From Histomonas meleagridis (lineage: Eukaryota; Parabasalia; Tritrichomonadida; Dientamoebidae): a stretch of DNA of 64,000 bases. The stretch covers positions 434,001 through 498,000 of the forward strand of contig WSYJ01000178.1 of assembly GCA_020186115.1 (NCBI GenBank), given 5' to 3'. Position numbers and translations under genes: made by a program. How positions within the stretch are numbered: position 1 is the stretch's first letter; each line of letters starts with the position of its first letter. Shown here piece after piece: positions 43,244 through 54,402 of this stretch. The notes under the pieces are model-generated. The model was given only the letters and a program-made list of their open reading frames with translations, was not told the DNA's origin and made no database searches.

Positions 43244-46200
43244 TTAAGTATTGGTGTTATTTCCTGCTTTCTCAAGAAGTAATTCGATAATTTCAGTGTG
43301 GCCATGTTTAGATGCATATGTAATAGCTGTTTCAAATAAATTATATAATTTCCAAATGTTATATTGAAAGATTAAATAATTGAAGTGAATCCAAAATGAA
43401 ATACATAAACATTTTTTGTGTTAATATCAATTCCTTCTTGTTCAAGAAGTAGTTTGACTAATTTTATGGAACCTTTTTCAGATACATACATAAGTGCTGT
43501 TTTAAAATATTTCAATAATTTTCAAATATTATTTTTAAATGTTAAATTATTAATATAGACATTAAGCAAAACAAATATATATCTTTAGCATTAATATCAA
43601 TTCCTTCTTGTTCGATAAGTAATTTTACTATTTCGATGTTATCATCTTTAGATGCAAGCATGAGTGCTGTTTTAAAATATTTCAATAATTTCCAAGTATA
43701 ATTTCGAAATAAGAATTTATTAAATTAGAAATTAAATAAAACAAATAAATAGTTTTAGCATTGATATCAATTCCTTCTTGTTTGAGTAATAATTTTACTA
43801 TTTTTGTATTCCCTTTTTCAGTTGCAATTGAAAGCGATGTTTGATAAAATTTTAAGAATTTCCATATGTTTCTTTGAGATATCAAATTATTGAGATAAAT
43901 TTCAAATAAAACAATCAAAAATTTCTAATGTTAACATCAATTCCTTTTTGTTTAAGAAGCATTTTAATTATTTCTATGAAACTATTTATAGTTGCTTTCA
44001 TAAGTGCTGTTTCAAATAATATAAATGATTTCCAAATATTATTTTGAAATATAAAATTATTAAAATAAATTTTAAATAAAACAAATAAATAGTTTTAGCA
44101 TTGATATCAATTCCTTCTTGTTCTAGAAGTAATTTTACTATTTCTATGTTATCTTTTTCAGTTGCTTTCATAAGTGCTGTTTCAAATAATATAAATGATT
44201 TCCAAATATTATTTTGAAATATAAAATTATTAAAATAAATTTTAAATAAAACAAATAAATAGTTTTAGCATTAATATCAATTCCTTCTTGTTCTAGAAGT
44301 AATTTTACTATTTCTATGTTATCTTTTTCAGTTGCTTTCATAAGTGCTGTTTCAAATAATATAAATGATTTCCAAATATTATTTTGAAATATAAAATTAT
44401 TAAAATAAATTTTAAATAAAACAAATAAATAGTTTTAGCATTAATATCAATTCCTTCTTGTTCTAGAAGTAATTTTACTATTTCTATATGACCATTTAAA
44501 GATGCTTTCATAAGTGCTGTTTCAAATAATATAAACAATTTCCAAATATTATTTTGAAATATAAAATTATTAAAATAAATTTTAAATAAAACAAATAAAT
44601 AGTTTTAGCATTGATATCAATTCCTTCTTGTTCTAGAAGTAATTTTACTATTTCTGTGTGACCTTTTTCAGATGCTTTCATAAGTGCTGTTTCAAATAAT
44701 TTAAATAATTTCCAAATATTATATTTAAATATTAAATTATTAAAATAAATTCTATATAATACAAATAAATGTCTTTAGCATTAATATCAATTCCTTTTTG
44801 TTCAAGAAGTAATTTAACTATTTCTATATGACCATTTCCAGATGCATCCAGAAATGCATTATTATATAGCATAAATAATTTCCAATTATTATTTTAAAAT
44901 TCGTAATTAATAAAATAAATCCAAAAAGATACAAATAAAATCCATCTGAATTAATATCTTTTCCTTTTCTAAGTTCAAGAATTAATTTGACAATTTCTGT
45001 CTTACCATATGTTGCTGCTCGATTAAATGCTTTACTAAATAATTTGATAAGTTTCCATATATTAATTTGAGACATCGCTATATATTAATGTATTATTTGG
45101 TTATTTATATTAAATCCTTTATATGTTAGAAATAATTTTATGATATTGAATCGAAGAAAATCGGTTGCACTGGTAAAAGCAAATAATTATAATAAATATT
45201 AAACAAAACAAATAAAGACTTATATCATTAATTTCAATTCCTTCTTGTTCTAGAAGCAATTTAACAATTTCAATATGGCCATTTTTAGATGCCAATATAA
45301 GTGCTGTTCTAAATAATTTATATAATTTCCAAATATTATTTTGAATTACCAAATTATTAAAATAAATATAAAATAAAACAAATAAATAGTTTTAATATTA
45401 ATATCAATTCCTTCTTGTTCTAGAAGTAATTTAACTATTTTTGTATCACCTTTTTCAGCTGCAAGCATTAATAATGTTTTAATTAATTTAAATAAATTCC
45501 AAATGTTATAATGAAAAATCGATTAAGCTTAAAAAACAAACAAAAAAAGTTAAAAACATCACTTGCATTTAAGTTCACAAATCCTCCTTCAATAAGTGAT
45601 AATATTATATCCTTTTCCAATATATCTTTTTTATATGCAAAAACAAGTGATGCTTTAAGTATAATGAATAATTTCCAAAAATCATTTTGAAATATCAAAT
45701 CATAAGAATTTATATTAATTAAAAAAATAAAAAATATTTTCCATCATAAATATTATTTTTTCCGAGTAGTAATTTTACTATTTCTATATGACCATTTTCA
45801 GATGCTTTCATAAGTGCTGTTCTAAATAATTTAAATAATTTCCAAATATTATTTTGAATTACCAAATTATTAAAATAAATATTAAATAAAACAAATAAAT
45901 ATCTTTAGCATTAATATCAATTCCTTCTTGTTCTAGAAGTAATTTAACTATTTTTGTATGGCCATTTGCAGACGCTAAAATAAGTGCTGTTCTAAATAAT
46001 TTAAATAATTTCCAAATATTATTTTGAATTACCAAATTATTAAAATAAATATTAAATAAAACAAATAAATATCTTTAGCATTAATATCAATTCCTTTTTG
46101 TTCAAGAAGTAATTTAACTATTTTTGTATGGCCATTTGCAGACGCTAAAATAAGTGCTGTCCAAAATAATTTAAATAATTTCCAAATATTATTTTGAATT

Positions 46201-47929
46201 ACCAAATTATTAAAATAAATATTAAATAAAACAAATAAATATCTTTAGCATTAATATCAATTCCTTCTTGTTCTAGAAGTAATTTTACTATTTCTATGTT
46301 ATCTTTTTCAGATGCTTTCATAAGTGCTGTTTCAAATAATATAAATGATTTCCAAATATTATTTTGAAATATAAAATTATTAAAATAAATTTTAAATAAA
46401 ACAAATAAATATCTTTAGCATTAATATCAATTTCTTTTTGTTCAAGAAGTAATTTAACTATTTCTATATGACCATTTAAAGATGCATACATAAGTGCTGT
46501 TCGAAATAATTTAAATAATTTTCAAATATTGTTTTGAAATATAAATTTCAAATAAAACAAAAAAATATCTTTAGCATTAATTTCAATTCCTTCTTGTTCA
46601 AGAAGTAATTTAACTATTTCTGTATGACCTTTTTCAGAAGCAAACATAAGTTCGGTTCGAAATATTTTAAACAATTTCCAAATACTATTTTGATATATAA
46701 AATTAACACAGAAAACCTTTTCATAAAATACGAAAAAACATCAACAGCATTGATATCAATGTATTTTGTTTCAAGAATTATTTTAAATATTGCACCAATT
46801 CCTTTTTCATAACCATAATTAAGTTCAACATCAAACAAATTGAATAATTTTCAAATATTTTTTGTAAATCCAAAAATACTGATATAAAAATTAAATGAAA
46901 TACATAAATTTTTTTATATTTATTATTATTTTTGTAATCTAGAAGCATATTAACAATATCCATGTGATTATTTTCACATGCATAAATAAGCGCAGTCCAA
47001 AATAATTTTAATATATTCCAAAAATGAATTTAAAATATCAAAATATTATAATAAATATTGTAAAAAAGAAATTTATTGATTTAAAATTTATATCAATTCC
47101 TTTGAATTCAAGAAGTAATTTGGCTATTTCAGTATAACCATTAATGGATGCTAAAATAAGTGATGTAAAAAGTATTTTGATTAAACCCCAAAAATGAATT
47201 TTAATTATGAAAAATATTAAATAAACCTTAAACAAAGTAAAATAAAATCATGTGGATTAATGTCTATTTTTTCATGATGAAGAAGTAACCTAACAATTTC
47301 AATATCATTTTTTTGAACAGCGAGTATTAATGCTGTACAAAATAGTATAAAAAAACGCCAAACATCATGAAAAAATTTTAAACAACTTAAACAAAAATTA
47401 AATTCAACAAATAAAAATTAGAAGCATTGATGTTAATTCTCTTATAGTTAAGAAGTAATTTAAGGATCTTAATATATCTGTTCTTTACAGCATCCATAAG
47501 TGCTGTCCAAAATAAGATGAATAAGTTCCAAATTCTAAAAACAATTACCAAATATTTAAAATCAAAATTAAATTGGATAAACAAAGATTCACAGCATTAA
47601 CATTAATTCTTTTTTGTTGAAGAAGTAACTTAACTATTTTAATATGATTATTATCCACTGCCATTAAAAATGGTGTATAAAATTTGCTGAGTAAATTCCA
47701 AATATATATTTAAAATTTGAAATGATAAAAACAATTTTTCTTTTTAATAAAAAAATATTTTTAGCGTTTATTTTTATTCTTTCTTGCTCAAGAAGTAATT
47801 TAACTATATCAAAATAACCTTTACTACATGCAACAATTAATGGTGTATAAAAACATTAATATAAATTTTATTTCATACACAGAAACACCAATATTTTAAA
47901 ACATATTTTAGTAAATATTATAAAACATA
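43244..47929 (-). repeat. Phased ankyrin array: 28 ankyrin segments at ~170-bp spacing
   Basis: Twenty-eight ~29-residue ankyrin segments (pattern TALM.AS..G..EIVKLLLEQEGIDINAK) follow the one at the end of the 47918-49090 frame. Unit starts (minus strand) include 47846, 47676, 47506, 47336, 47166, 46330, 46160, 45990, 44690, 44520, 44350, 44180, 44010, 43840, 43670, 43500 and 43330. Of the 28 start-to-start distances, most are exactly 170 bp; others are 164, 167, 173 and 179, all equal to 2 modulo 3, with exceptions 156, 133 and 141. Each segment is open, but the ~83-nt linker shifts the frame, and linkers contain stops. The last segment ends in a clean TAA at 43244-43246. Whether linkers are removed from RNA is unknown. 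Confidence 0.85.
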
Positions 47930-49090
47930 TTTAACATTTACATCAGTTCCTTCTTTTTCAAGAAGTAATTTAACAATTTCAATATTTCCTGATCTTGTTG
48001 CTGATATTAAAGTTTCTTTAGGAATTTTATTTCCTAGAGAAAAATGTCTAAAAAGAAATATATTACCATTTTCGACTGCTTCAATTATTAATTTTTCAAC
48101 ATTTAATTTTTTCGTTTCTAAAAATGATAAAATTTCATAATTATCATATGTAATACATTTCTTTCCTAATTCAGTAAAATCTTCTTCTTTATTGTATTCA
48201 CTTTCGAAAAAATAATAAAATATTTCATTCCGATGAAATTCTATTGCTGTTTCTATTGATCCATTAAAGTTAGAATGATTCTGTTCACAATAATAAAGAA
48301 TTTCAAGATTTCCACCTGCTACAGCATATATTCCTGTATTTGTTAAATCAACATTATTTAAAATCAAGTATTTGAAGCATTTAATCGATCCAAAGAATGC
48401 TGCATAATCAACAAGTGAAAGTTTTTCTTTATTAATAAATGAATATCTTTCATATAATGATGGCTCTATGTTTTGCTTAAAATCAAAATTTGGTTCTGAT
48501 GATATTTCATGAAGTTTTTCTACATCATCATTTCGTATTGCTTTAATTGCATCCGAAGGATTAGATCCTTCATGAATGAGTTGCTTATGAAGCTTCCAAT
48601 CATCCTTTTTCAGCTCTTCAATATTATCAAAAAATTGTTTATGAAAAGGAATATTATTTGTTGAATCTTTAAATGCATTAATTTCTTCATCTGTTTTATA
48701 ATGAATAAAATATAAAGTTTTAATGTTTCGTACAACTTTAGGATTGACCATTTTTTGTTCAATCATATATCCTAAAAGATAATTAGATTCCTGAGTATTT
48801 AAATGTAAAAGTAAATTTGTAAAAATGTTAATTATTTTATTATAATATTTGGCTGATAATGTTTTAAGAAATTGAACAATATTATAGTCATTTTTATTTA
48901 AAATAAAAGCTGAATATATCAATCTACTTAAAATCAACATCGAAGAATAAGGATAATCAGAATCTAATAATTTTTCTATTGATTTAACAGATTCAGAAAT
49001 ATTACTTTCTCTAAAATCAAATATTGTATTTCGTATAATTTTGAGATATTGAATATATTTTGTTTCTCTCGTTCCTGTTGATTCTTTCAT
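47918..49090 (-). CDS. DUF3447-type ankyrin protein, N-terminal part of the array gene
   Basis: 390 codons from ATG 49090. Residues ~1-200 are helical and typical of the trichomonad DUF3447 ankyrin family. Residues ~230-330 match its signature (LSLVDYAAFFGSIKCFKYL, then AGGNLEILYYCE, then EFHRNEIFYYF). A first canonical ankyrin repeat (TRSGNIEIVKLLLEKEG) follows, ending DVNVK just before the frame closes at 47918. The next ankyrin segment, TPLIVACSKGYFDIVKLLL, starts 72 bp beyond that stop in another frame, and 27 more follow to 43244. The natural product is probably much longer than 390 aa if the linkers are bypassed. Confidence 0.8.
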   Translation of the reverse strand: MKESTGTRETKYIQYLKIIRNTIFDFRESNISESVKSIEKLLDSDYPYSSMLILSRLIYSAFILNKNDYNIVQFLKTLSAKYYNKIINIFTNLLLHLNTQESNYLLGYMIEQKMVNPKVVRNIKTLYFIHYKTDEEINAFKDSTNNIPFHKQFFDNIEELKKDDWKLHKQLIHEGSNPSDAIKAIRNDDVEKLHEISSEPNFDFKQNIEPSLYERYSFINKEKLSLVDYAAFFGSIKCFKYLILNNVDLTNTGIYAVAGGNLEILYYCEQNHSNFNGSIETAIEFHRNEIFYYFFESEYNKEEDFTELGKKCITYDNYEILSFLETKKLNVEKLIIEAVENGNIFLFRHFSLGNKIPKETLISATRSGNIEIVKLLLEKEGTDVNVKYVL

Positions 49091-49524
49091 TCCTTTTTAA
49101 TGGAAATTGTCAATTCAAATCAATATTTGTTGAGTAAAAAGTGCATATATTTTGAATGCAAAATTTCTTTGTTTTAATAGAACGAAAACAACTTTCAGAA
49201 AAGTCACAACTTAGGTCATTGGTTTTCATCAAAATTATATATAATGTTTTACTAAAGGATGCATAACTAATTATAAATTATTTTGCTAAACAAACAATTT
49301 TTTCAAAAGATTTTATAATTTGATCAAGTTAATTATTTTTTAGTTGCAATCATTAAACATTTAGAGCGCCTTAGGGTATTCCCAACTATTTGTAAATCAA
49401 CAATATTGGGAAATTAGATGTGCAAATTAATTTCAGCAAAAAAATATATAATAATAAAATTAGAATGACTTTAATCAAAGTCCATAAAGGAGTTTTTACT
49501 CTATATCTCAGATATTGAAAATTT
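49091..49524. other. Intergenic, no gene seen
   Basis: 434 bp upstream of the ankyrin gene and downstream of the IPP isomerase gene, both on the minus strand. No motif or RNA gene recognised. Confidence 0.5.
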
Positions 49525-50151
49525 CTAAAGTTTAATTATATCAGATTTCTGAGTAAGGAGTGTTTTGTTTGTGACCCATTGTAACCAGTTTGATGAAAGC
49601 CATTGATCATATATCTTAAGTAGCCAAGGAGAGAAAACATTTGGATTCGATTGTATTTCAGAATGTAACTCATCACTTGTAATCCACCTTACGGCATTTA
49701 TTTCATCAGGATTGAATTCAATCTTCTCGTTGTCATAAAAGCCGAATATAACATGATCTATTTCAGATTCAACCCATTCACCAGAAGCAGCATAATACTG
49801 AAATACACCAACTTCTGTAAGATGTGCATCATCTGTGAGATTTATATTTAGTTCAAATGATGTCCTTCGCTTTGCAGCTGAAATAATATCTTCATTTGGT
49901 TCTGGATGAGAGCAACATGTATTTGCCCAAATAAGAGGGAAAGTCAATTTCGTGTTGCTCCTTTGTTGAATTAGAAGTTGGCCTTTTGAATTGAACAAGA
50001 ATAATGAAAAAGCCCGATGCAATTTTGGTCCTTTATCTATATGATGAGCTTCATATTTATCACATATAGAAATTTGGTTATCTTGTTCATCCACTACTAT
50101 TACCTTACTTGAAAGCATTTGTTGAAGCTGAGAATCGTTGTTGTTGCTCAT
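49525..50151 (-). CDS. IDI1: Isopentenyl-diphosphate delta-isomerase (type I)
   Basis: 208 aa, Nudix-fold IDI. It interconverts IPP and DMAPP, the five-carbon units for prenyl chains. The active-site segments are intact: LHRAFSLFLF, NTCCSHP (Cys at 79/80) and WVESEIDHV (Glu128, Glu130). The length is usual for the cytosolic eukaryotic enzyme, and there is no targeting sequence or membrane span. A supply of prenyl groups agrees with the CaaX GTPase in this window, though the connection is only general. ATG 50151 is preceded by a T-rich run and GCGTTAAAA. Confidence 0.92.
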   Translation of the reverse strand: MSNNNDSQLQQMLSSKVIVVDEQDNQISICDKYEAHHIDKGPKLHRAFSLFLFNSKGQLLIQQRSNTKLTFPLIWANTCCSHPEPNEDIISAAKRRTSFELNINLTDDAHLTEVGVFQYYAASGEWVESEIDHVIFGFYDNEKIEFNPDEINAVRWITSDELHSEIQSNPNVFSPWLLKIYDQWLSSNWLQWVTNKTLLTQKSDIIKL

Positions 50152-50374
50152 TTTTTTTTAACGCACACCACTTTTTCTGAGAATAATACGGTTATTTGCA
50201 ATCGGGGCAAATTTTTCGCTTTTCCAAGTTGGTCAATTCCAACGATAAGACTAAATGAATGCGAAACTATCGTATTCATATTCAAAAACTGAAAAATGCA
50301 TTAAAACTTCTTCAAGGATCAAATCAAAGACAATTTATATAAAACATATATTTAATGTTTATTAAAAACAAAAC

Positions 50375-53053
50375 TTAATCGAAAGGGTTTTCATTTATTG
50401 GCACAGGATCAATTTCATCACAAAACGAATGATAATCAATTTCGTCGAAGTCAGTACATTTATACTTTTTACAAAGTAATTCCAATTCGTTTTCATCAGA
50501 CGACAAATTTAATCTTTTTATACATTGTTTGAACTGATTTTTTGTTATAATGTTTTTCCGTGGTCTTTTATCGCAATCATAAAACAATTGTTTAATTTCC
50601 ATTCTTCTTGTTTGCACGTAGTTTTTCATTCTATTTAATATGTTGTTACAAATAATTTTTTCATTTTCATTTAAATTATTTATTGAAATTTTTTGCAAAT
50701 TATTTTGATTTTGAATTTCATTGTTTTCAAATATTGCGTTGATTTGTTTACATAGCTCACGATAATTAATTAAATCTGGTTTTGTTTCTAAACAAAATAA
50801 TTTCGTTATGAATTGTATCTCATCTTCATTTAATGGCAAATTAATTTGTCCAACAATTGATCGAAATTGATTTGATGTAATAGTTCCATGATTTAAATGA
50901 TCGAAATTTTCAAAGAAATCTATAATTCTAATTCTTCTTTTATAGATATAATTTTGTAATTTCGGAAGAATTACATTCCATTGAATTTGTCTGGCGGTTA
51001 GTAACGGCTTCTTAACGTATCTCGGTGTAACGTTTTCTTTGTTTAAGTTGTCATTTTTATTTTCATTCAAAGAATTTACATCGTTTATAAATTCAATGTA
51101 ATTAACGAAGCCAGTATTTTTATCCAAATAAAACGAACAAAGCTGTTGAATTTCGTCATAAGAAATATTTACGCCAACCAATTGCATAACTTGATAAAAA
51201 GCATTTATCGTAATTTGTTTATGATTATATATATCTTTATCTTTAAATTGATCTACTAGTGATATTTTTCTTGAAATTATAAATTTGTTAATTATATTTA
51301 AAATTCGATTAATATTTTGATTTGGTTTTAATTTTGTTTTTTCACATGTTATAGTTAAAGGATTTTGTGGTGTCTCAAGTGGAGAAATATTTTTAGGCGA
51401 TATAAACGAAAGAATTTCATCAGCAAACACTTTCCATTTTATGTAATTTTTGCTTTTTGTTGATTTATATCTTTCCTTTAACATATCAAATTCTTGATTA
51501 GTTAATCGATAACCAGACATTAATATTCCACTTCGAAATTGTGTTTCTGTGATTTCTCCTAAATTTAATTTATCGAAATCTTTTAAGAAATCAGAAAAAT
51601 ATATCGAATGGATATAACTATAACGCTTCATGTCATCCAAAAGAGAATTAATATCAAATTTCTCATTAAGTTTCGGTAATAATATTTTCTTGGATTCATA
51701 TATTAAGTCATCTGCTTTATCTGATGTAATAAATAAATCGCCTGTTGGCGTTTTACCATAAATTTCTTCAAGTGATTCTTTATCTTTTAATAATGGTTTA
51801 TATGTTCTTCGTTGTTGTTGATGATTTACATCAACATCTTCTACAAATTTATAATAATCAAATCCAACTTCTTTACCATAATAATCAATTAAAAGATTTA
51901 AATCATTATCATCAAATGGTATTCGTAATGATGATAAAACTCTTTTAAATTGTAAATTGGTTACATATCCTCGATTGTTTTGATCAAAATCATGAAACGG
52001 TGGTAATATATTAATCCGATTTCGGGATATTATCGATTTAATTTTTTCAATTATTTGTGAAATACGTTTATCGGTAACAATTGAAATATTTGAATTGTTT
52101 ACATCCGATTTCTTTGATGCGATTTCAACATCGTTACAAAAATCTCTGTAATTATCATATTTGGTATAACCTTCTGTAAGTTGATATTTATCGGATAAAT
52201 AGAGAAGTTCTTCTTGACTAAAAGGAAATCCGTAAAGTGTTAAAACATTCATAAATTTGTCGGTCGTGATTTTACCGATATGAAGTGGATCTTGAAATGA
52301 AAAAAAATCTCGAATTCGAACACGATTCTTACGACAATATGTTGCAAAGCGTTGAATTACATCTGACGTGTTAGATGGAACAGGATTAAGTTTAATGGAT
52401 TGTTGATGATGCGGCATGTTTAAATCAATGGTGACATTTTGATTTTGTGGTAAATCTGAATACATCTGAAGATCATGATGAAGTTTCATATAATTGACAT
52501 CGTGGAGAGTGGGATCCATATAACGTTGAAGAAGAAGTGACATTTCATCAGATGAGAGATTTATAAATGGATTGTTCCTTAAAAATTGGGAAACAGTTAC
52601 TCTTCCATTACTGAGCCGATCAAAATCCATATAAGATTCACGGACATGAACACCGCGTGTTTTGACTTGATGATACAACTTAAGAAAAAGTTGATTAAGT
52701 TCTGGTGATATATCTTGAGTAATTTTTCCTGTTGTTTTTTCAATAATTTCTTTTGAGTTTTCAACATTTTGAGTTGGAGATTTTTCGAGGTCTTGATTTG
52801 TAAAAATGTTTTCAATTGTATGACAAAATTTACGATAATTCACATCGTCGTTTTCACCATAAAGGTTGGTTAAAGCATTTAATTCTTCATCTGTTATCTT
52901 AAATTTGATGAATTCAAAACATCGACGAAATTGATCTTTACTAACACGTCCAGTGGGAAGTTTATCAAAATCTTCAAACCATTCCAATGGGTAGATGTCA
53001 TTTAAAAAAATATGTGTTCTTATTCGATTGATTAAAGGTTCTACATCCACCAT
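50375..53053 (-). CDS. EF-hand-like repeat protein, eight modules (EFCAB6-like)
   Basis: 892 aa made of eight similar ~100-residue modules starting near residues 8, 120, 240, 340, 460, 585, 700 and 800. Each has an Arg-rich helix leading to a phenylalanine-rich turn, FxDFDxxxxGxIT, then QFxRxL, an EL.xL strand-helix, and ending (I/V)NYxxFCxDI. This is the EF-hand pair layout of EFCAB6/DJBP-like proteins. The loops keep the first Asp, Gly and Ile but mostly lack acidic residues at positions 3 and 5 (for instance DKLPTGRVS), so most should not bind calcium. Flagellar or cytoskeletal roles are common in the family. AACCGTT at 53067 lies 14 bp upstream. Confidence 0.75.
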   Translation of the reverse strand: MVDVEPLINRIRTHIFLNDIYPLEWFEDFDKLPTGRVSKDQFRRCFEFIKFKITDEELNALTNLYGENDDVNYRKFCHTIENIFTNQDLEKSPTQNVENSKEIIEKTTGKITQDISPELNQLFLKLYHQVKTRGVHVRESYMDFDRLSNGRVTVSQFLRNNPFINLSSDEMSLLLQRYMDPTLHDVNYMKLHHDLQMYSDLPQNQNVTIDLNMPHHQQSIKLNPVPSNTSDVIQRFATYCRKNRVRIRDFFSFQDPLHIGKITTDKFMNVLTLYGFPFSQEELLYLSDKYQLTEGYTKYDNYRDFCNDVEIASKKSDVNNSNISIVTDKRISQIIEKIKSIISRNRINILPPFHDFDQNNRGYVTNLQFKRVLSSLRIPFDDNDLNLLIDYYGKEVGFDYYKFVEDVDVNHQQQRRTYKPLLKDKESLEEIYGKTPTGDLFITSDKADDLIYESKKILLPKLNEKFDINSLLDDMKRYSYIHSIYFSDFLKDFDKLNLGEITETQFRSGILMSGYRLTNQEFDMLKERYKSTKSKNYIKWKVFADEILSFISPKNISPLETPQNPLTITCEKTKLKPNQNINRILNIINKFIISRKISLVDQFKDKDIYNHKQITINAFYQVMQLVGVNISYDEIQQLCSFYLDKNTGFVNYIEFINDVNSLNENKNDNLNKENVTPRYVKKPLLTARQIQWNVILPKLQNYIYKRRIRIIDFFENFDHLNHGTITSNQFRSIVGQINLPLNEDEIQFITKLFCLETKPDLINYRELCKQINAIFENNEIQNQNNLQKISINNLNENEKIICNNILNRMKNYVQTRRMEIKQLFYDCDKRPRKNIITKNQFKQCIKRLNLSSDENELELLCKKYKCTDFDEIDYHSFCDEIDPVPINENPFD

Positions 53054-54402
53054 TTGTAACGAACAAAACCGTTTAAATAAAGCTTGAAATTTGCACGTTA
53101 AAAGGTGGATAAAAATTGATTGAAAAAAGCATTCAATTTTATGTCATTTATTGCCAGCGTCAATTTTTTTCAACCACCAAACTGTAAGTGCGCACTTTTT
53201 GTTTTCACAAGTGAACAGTTGGTTCAATATAATTTAATCGTTTGATCTCAATTTTGTGCAGTTTTTGAAAGCAAAACACGCAAAAACAATTTCAATGCTT
53301 TACTAAATACAACAAGGATGAAGAAGAAGATCAAATTCATCGCTTATTGTTGATCATTTTTAAAAATTTGAATCTTCATCTTCCTAGCCTTGTGACAGCA
53401 TATATTGAGGAAATTAAATCACCTCTCATACTGTCAATTTATACGTTTATTGATAAATTTAAAGTACAATATTTCTATTTCTATATATCAAGAATATAAA
53501 TGTCTGCAACTTAGTGCAAATGCATTACATATGATGAAATTAAATTTGTTTTGCTTAAATATTTTCATGCTGCTTCTGTCTTCTCGAGCTACTTAGGCCA
53601 AATTCCATGATTTTAACTGATAACATTTGATTTTTTATTTAATTAATAGATGCAAAATAGATAAAGATAAGCCAAAACTTTTGCTTTGTTTCTGTGTTGT
53701 TTTGGTGGTTAACATTTTTGGTTATTAGAAAAAATAATTTGGAATTTAAAATATTTGTGAAATATGACCTATTCTATGTATCTATAATTTTCTACAAATA
53801 ATTTCTAAGAATAATTTGGTCATTATATTGAAGCAAATTGCCTTTTAGGGAATTTACATTATTTTATTTAGATCATTAATAACAAATCACGACATCGATC
53901 AATGATATTCATATGATTTATCAAAAATCCAAGGAGTAATCCTTATCTTGTTAAGAATAGATTTGTAGTTTTAAAATTTTTTTTAAGAAAGGGGAAAATT
54001 ATCTAAACTTTTTCAAGTTTTGTGGTTTTTCAGTTATATTGAAAAAGTTACGAAACCACTTTTTTTTGGGGTTTCCAATTGAAAAATTTTCATAATTTTC
54101 AATTGAAGATTTTAGTCGATCGTTGTTTCCGGACATTTTTTAAGAATCACGAACCGATTTCTATTGAAAATATCATTCACGTCAATTGAAATTTGGCAGG
54201 ATAACCGACGAAATTGTGTTGAAATTAAATCGGACTGCATTCAAAATATTTTGTTTCCACCAAAGAAACACTCATCGTTTTATAAGTGATCATCCAATTA
54301 TTTCCCCCAAAACAATGTACATTTCTACAGTTAAATCACTTCTAATCTTCTTAATAAGTATATCCAAAGTGGTTACATGAATGATTAGTTTGATCTTTTT
54401 GA
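53054..54402. other. 1.35-kb gene-poor region with inverted repeats
   Basis: No convincing gene. The first 20 bp hold AACCGTT (53067-53073), the likely promoter element of the EF-hand gene. Near 53985-54110 are two inverted repeats: AACTTTTTCA with TGAAAAAGTT, and CAATTGAAAA with TTTTCAATTG. Several ATTGAAA words repeat through to ~54230. No RNA gene recognised. Confidence 0.5.

Noticed and set aside
43244-47929. CRISPR-like array, because of regular 170-bp spacing
   Set aside because: The repeated part encodes ankyrin repeats and the linkers are similar to each other, not unique spacers; the genome is eukaryotic.
43244-47929. Ordinary trichomonad introns (GTATGT...ACTAACACACAG) between ankyrin segments
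   Set aside because: Neither motif is present in the linkers, and no constant GT or AG occurs at the segment edges.
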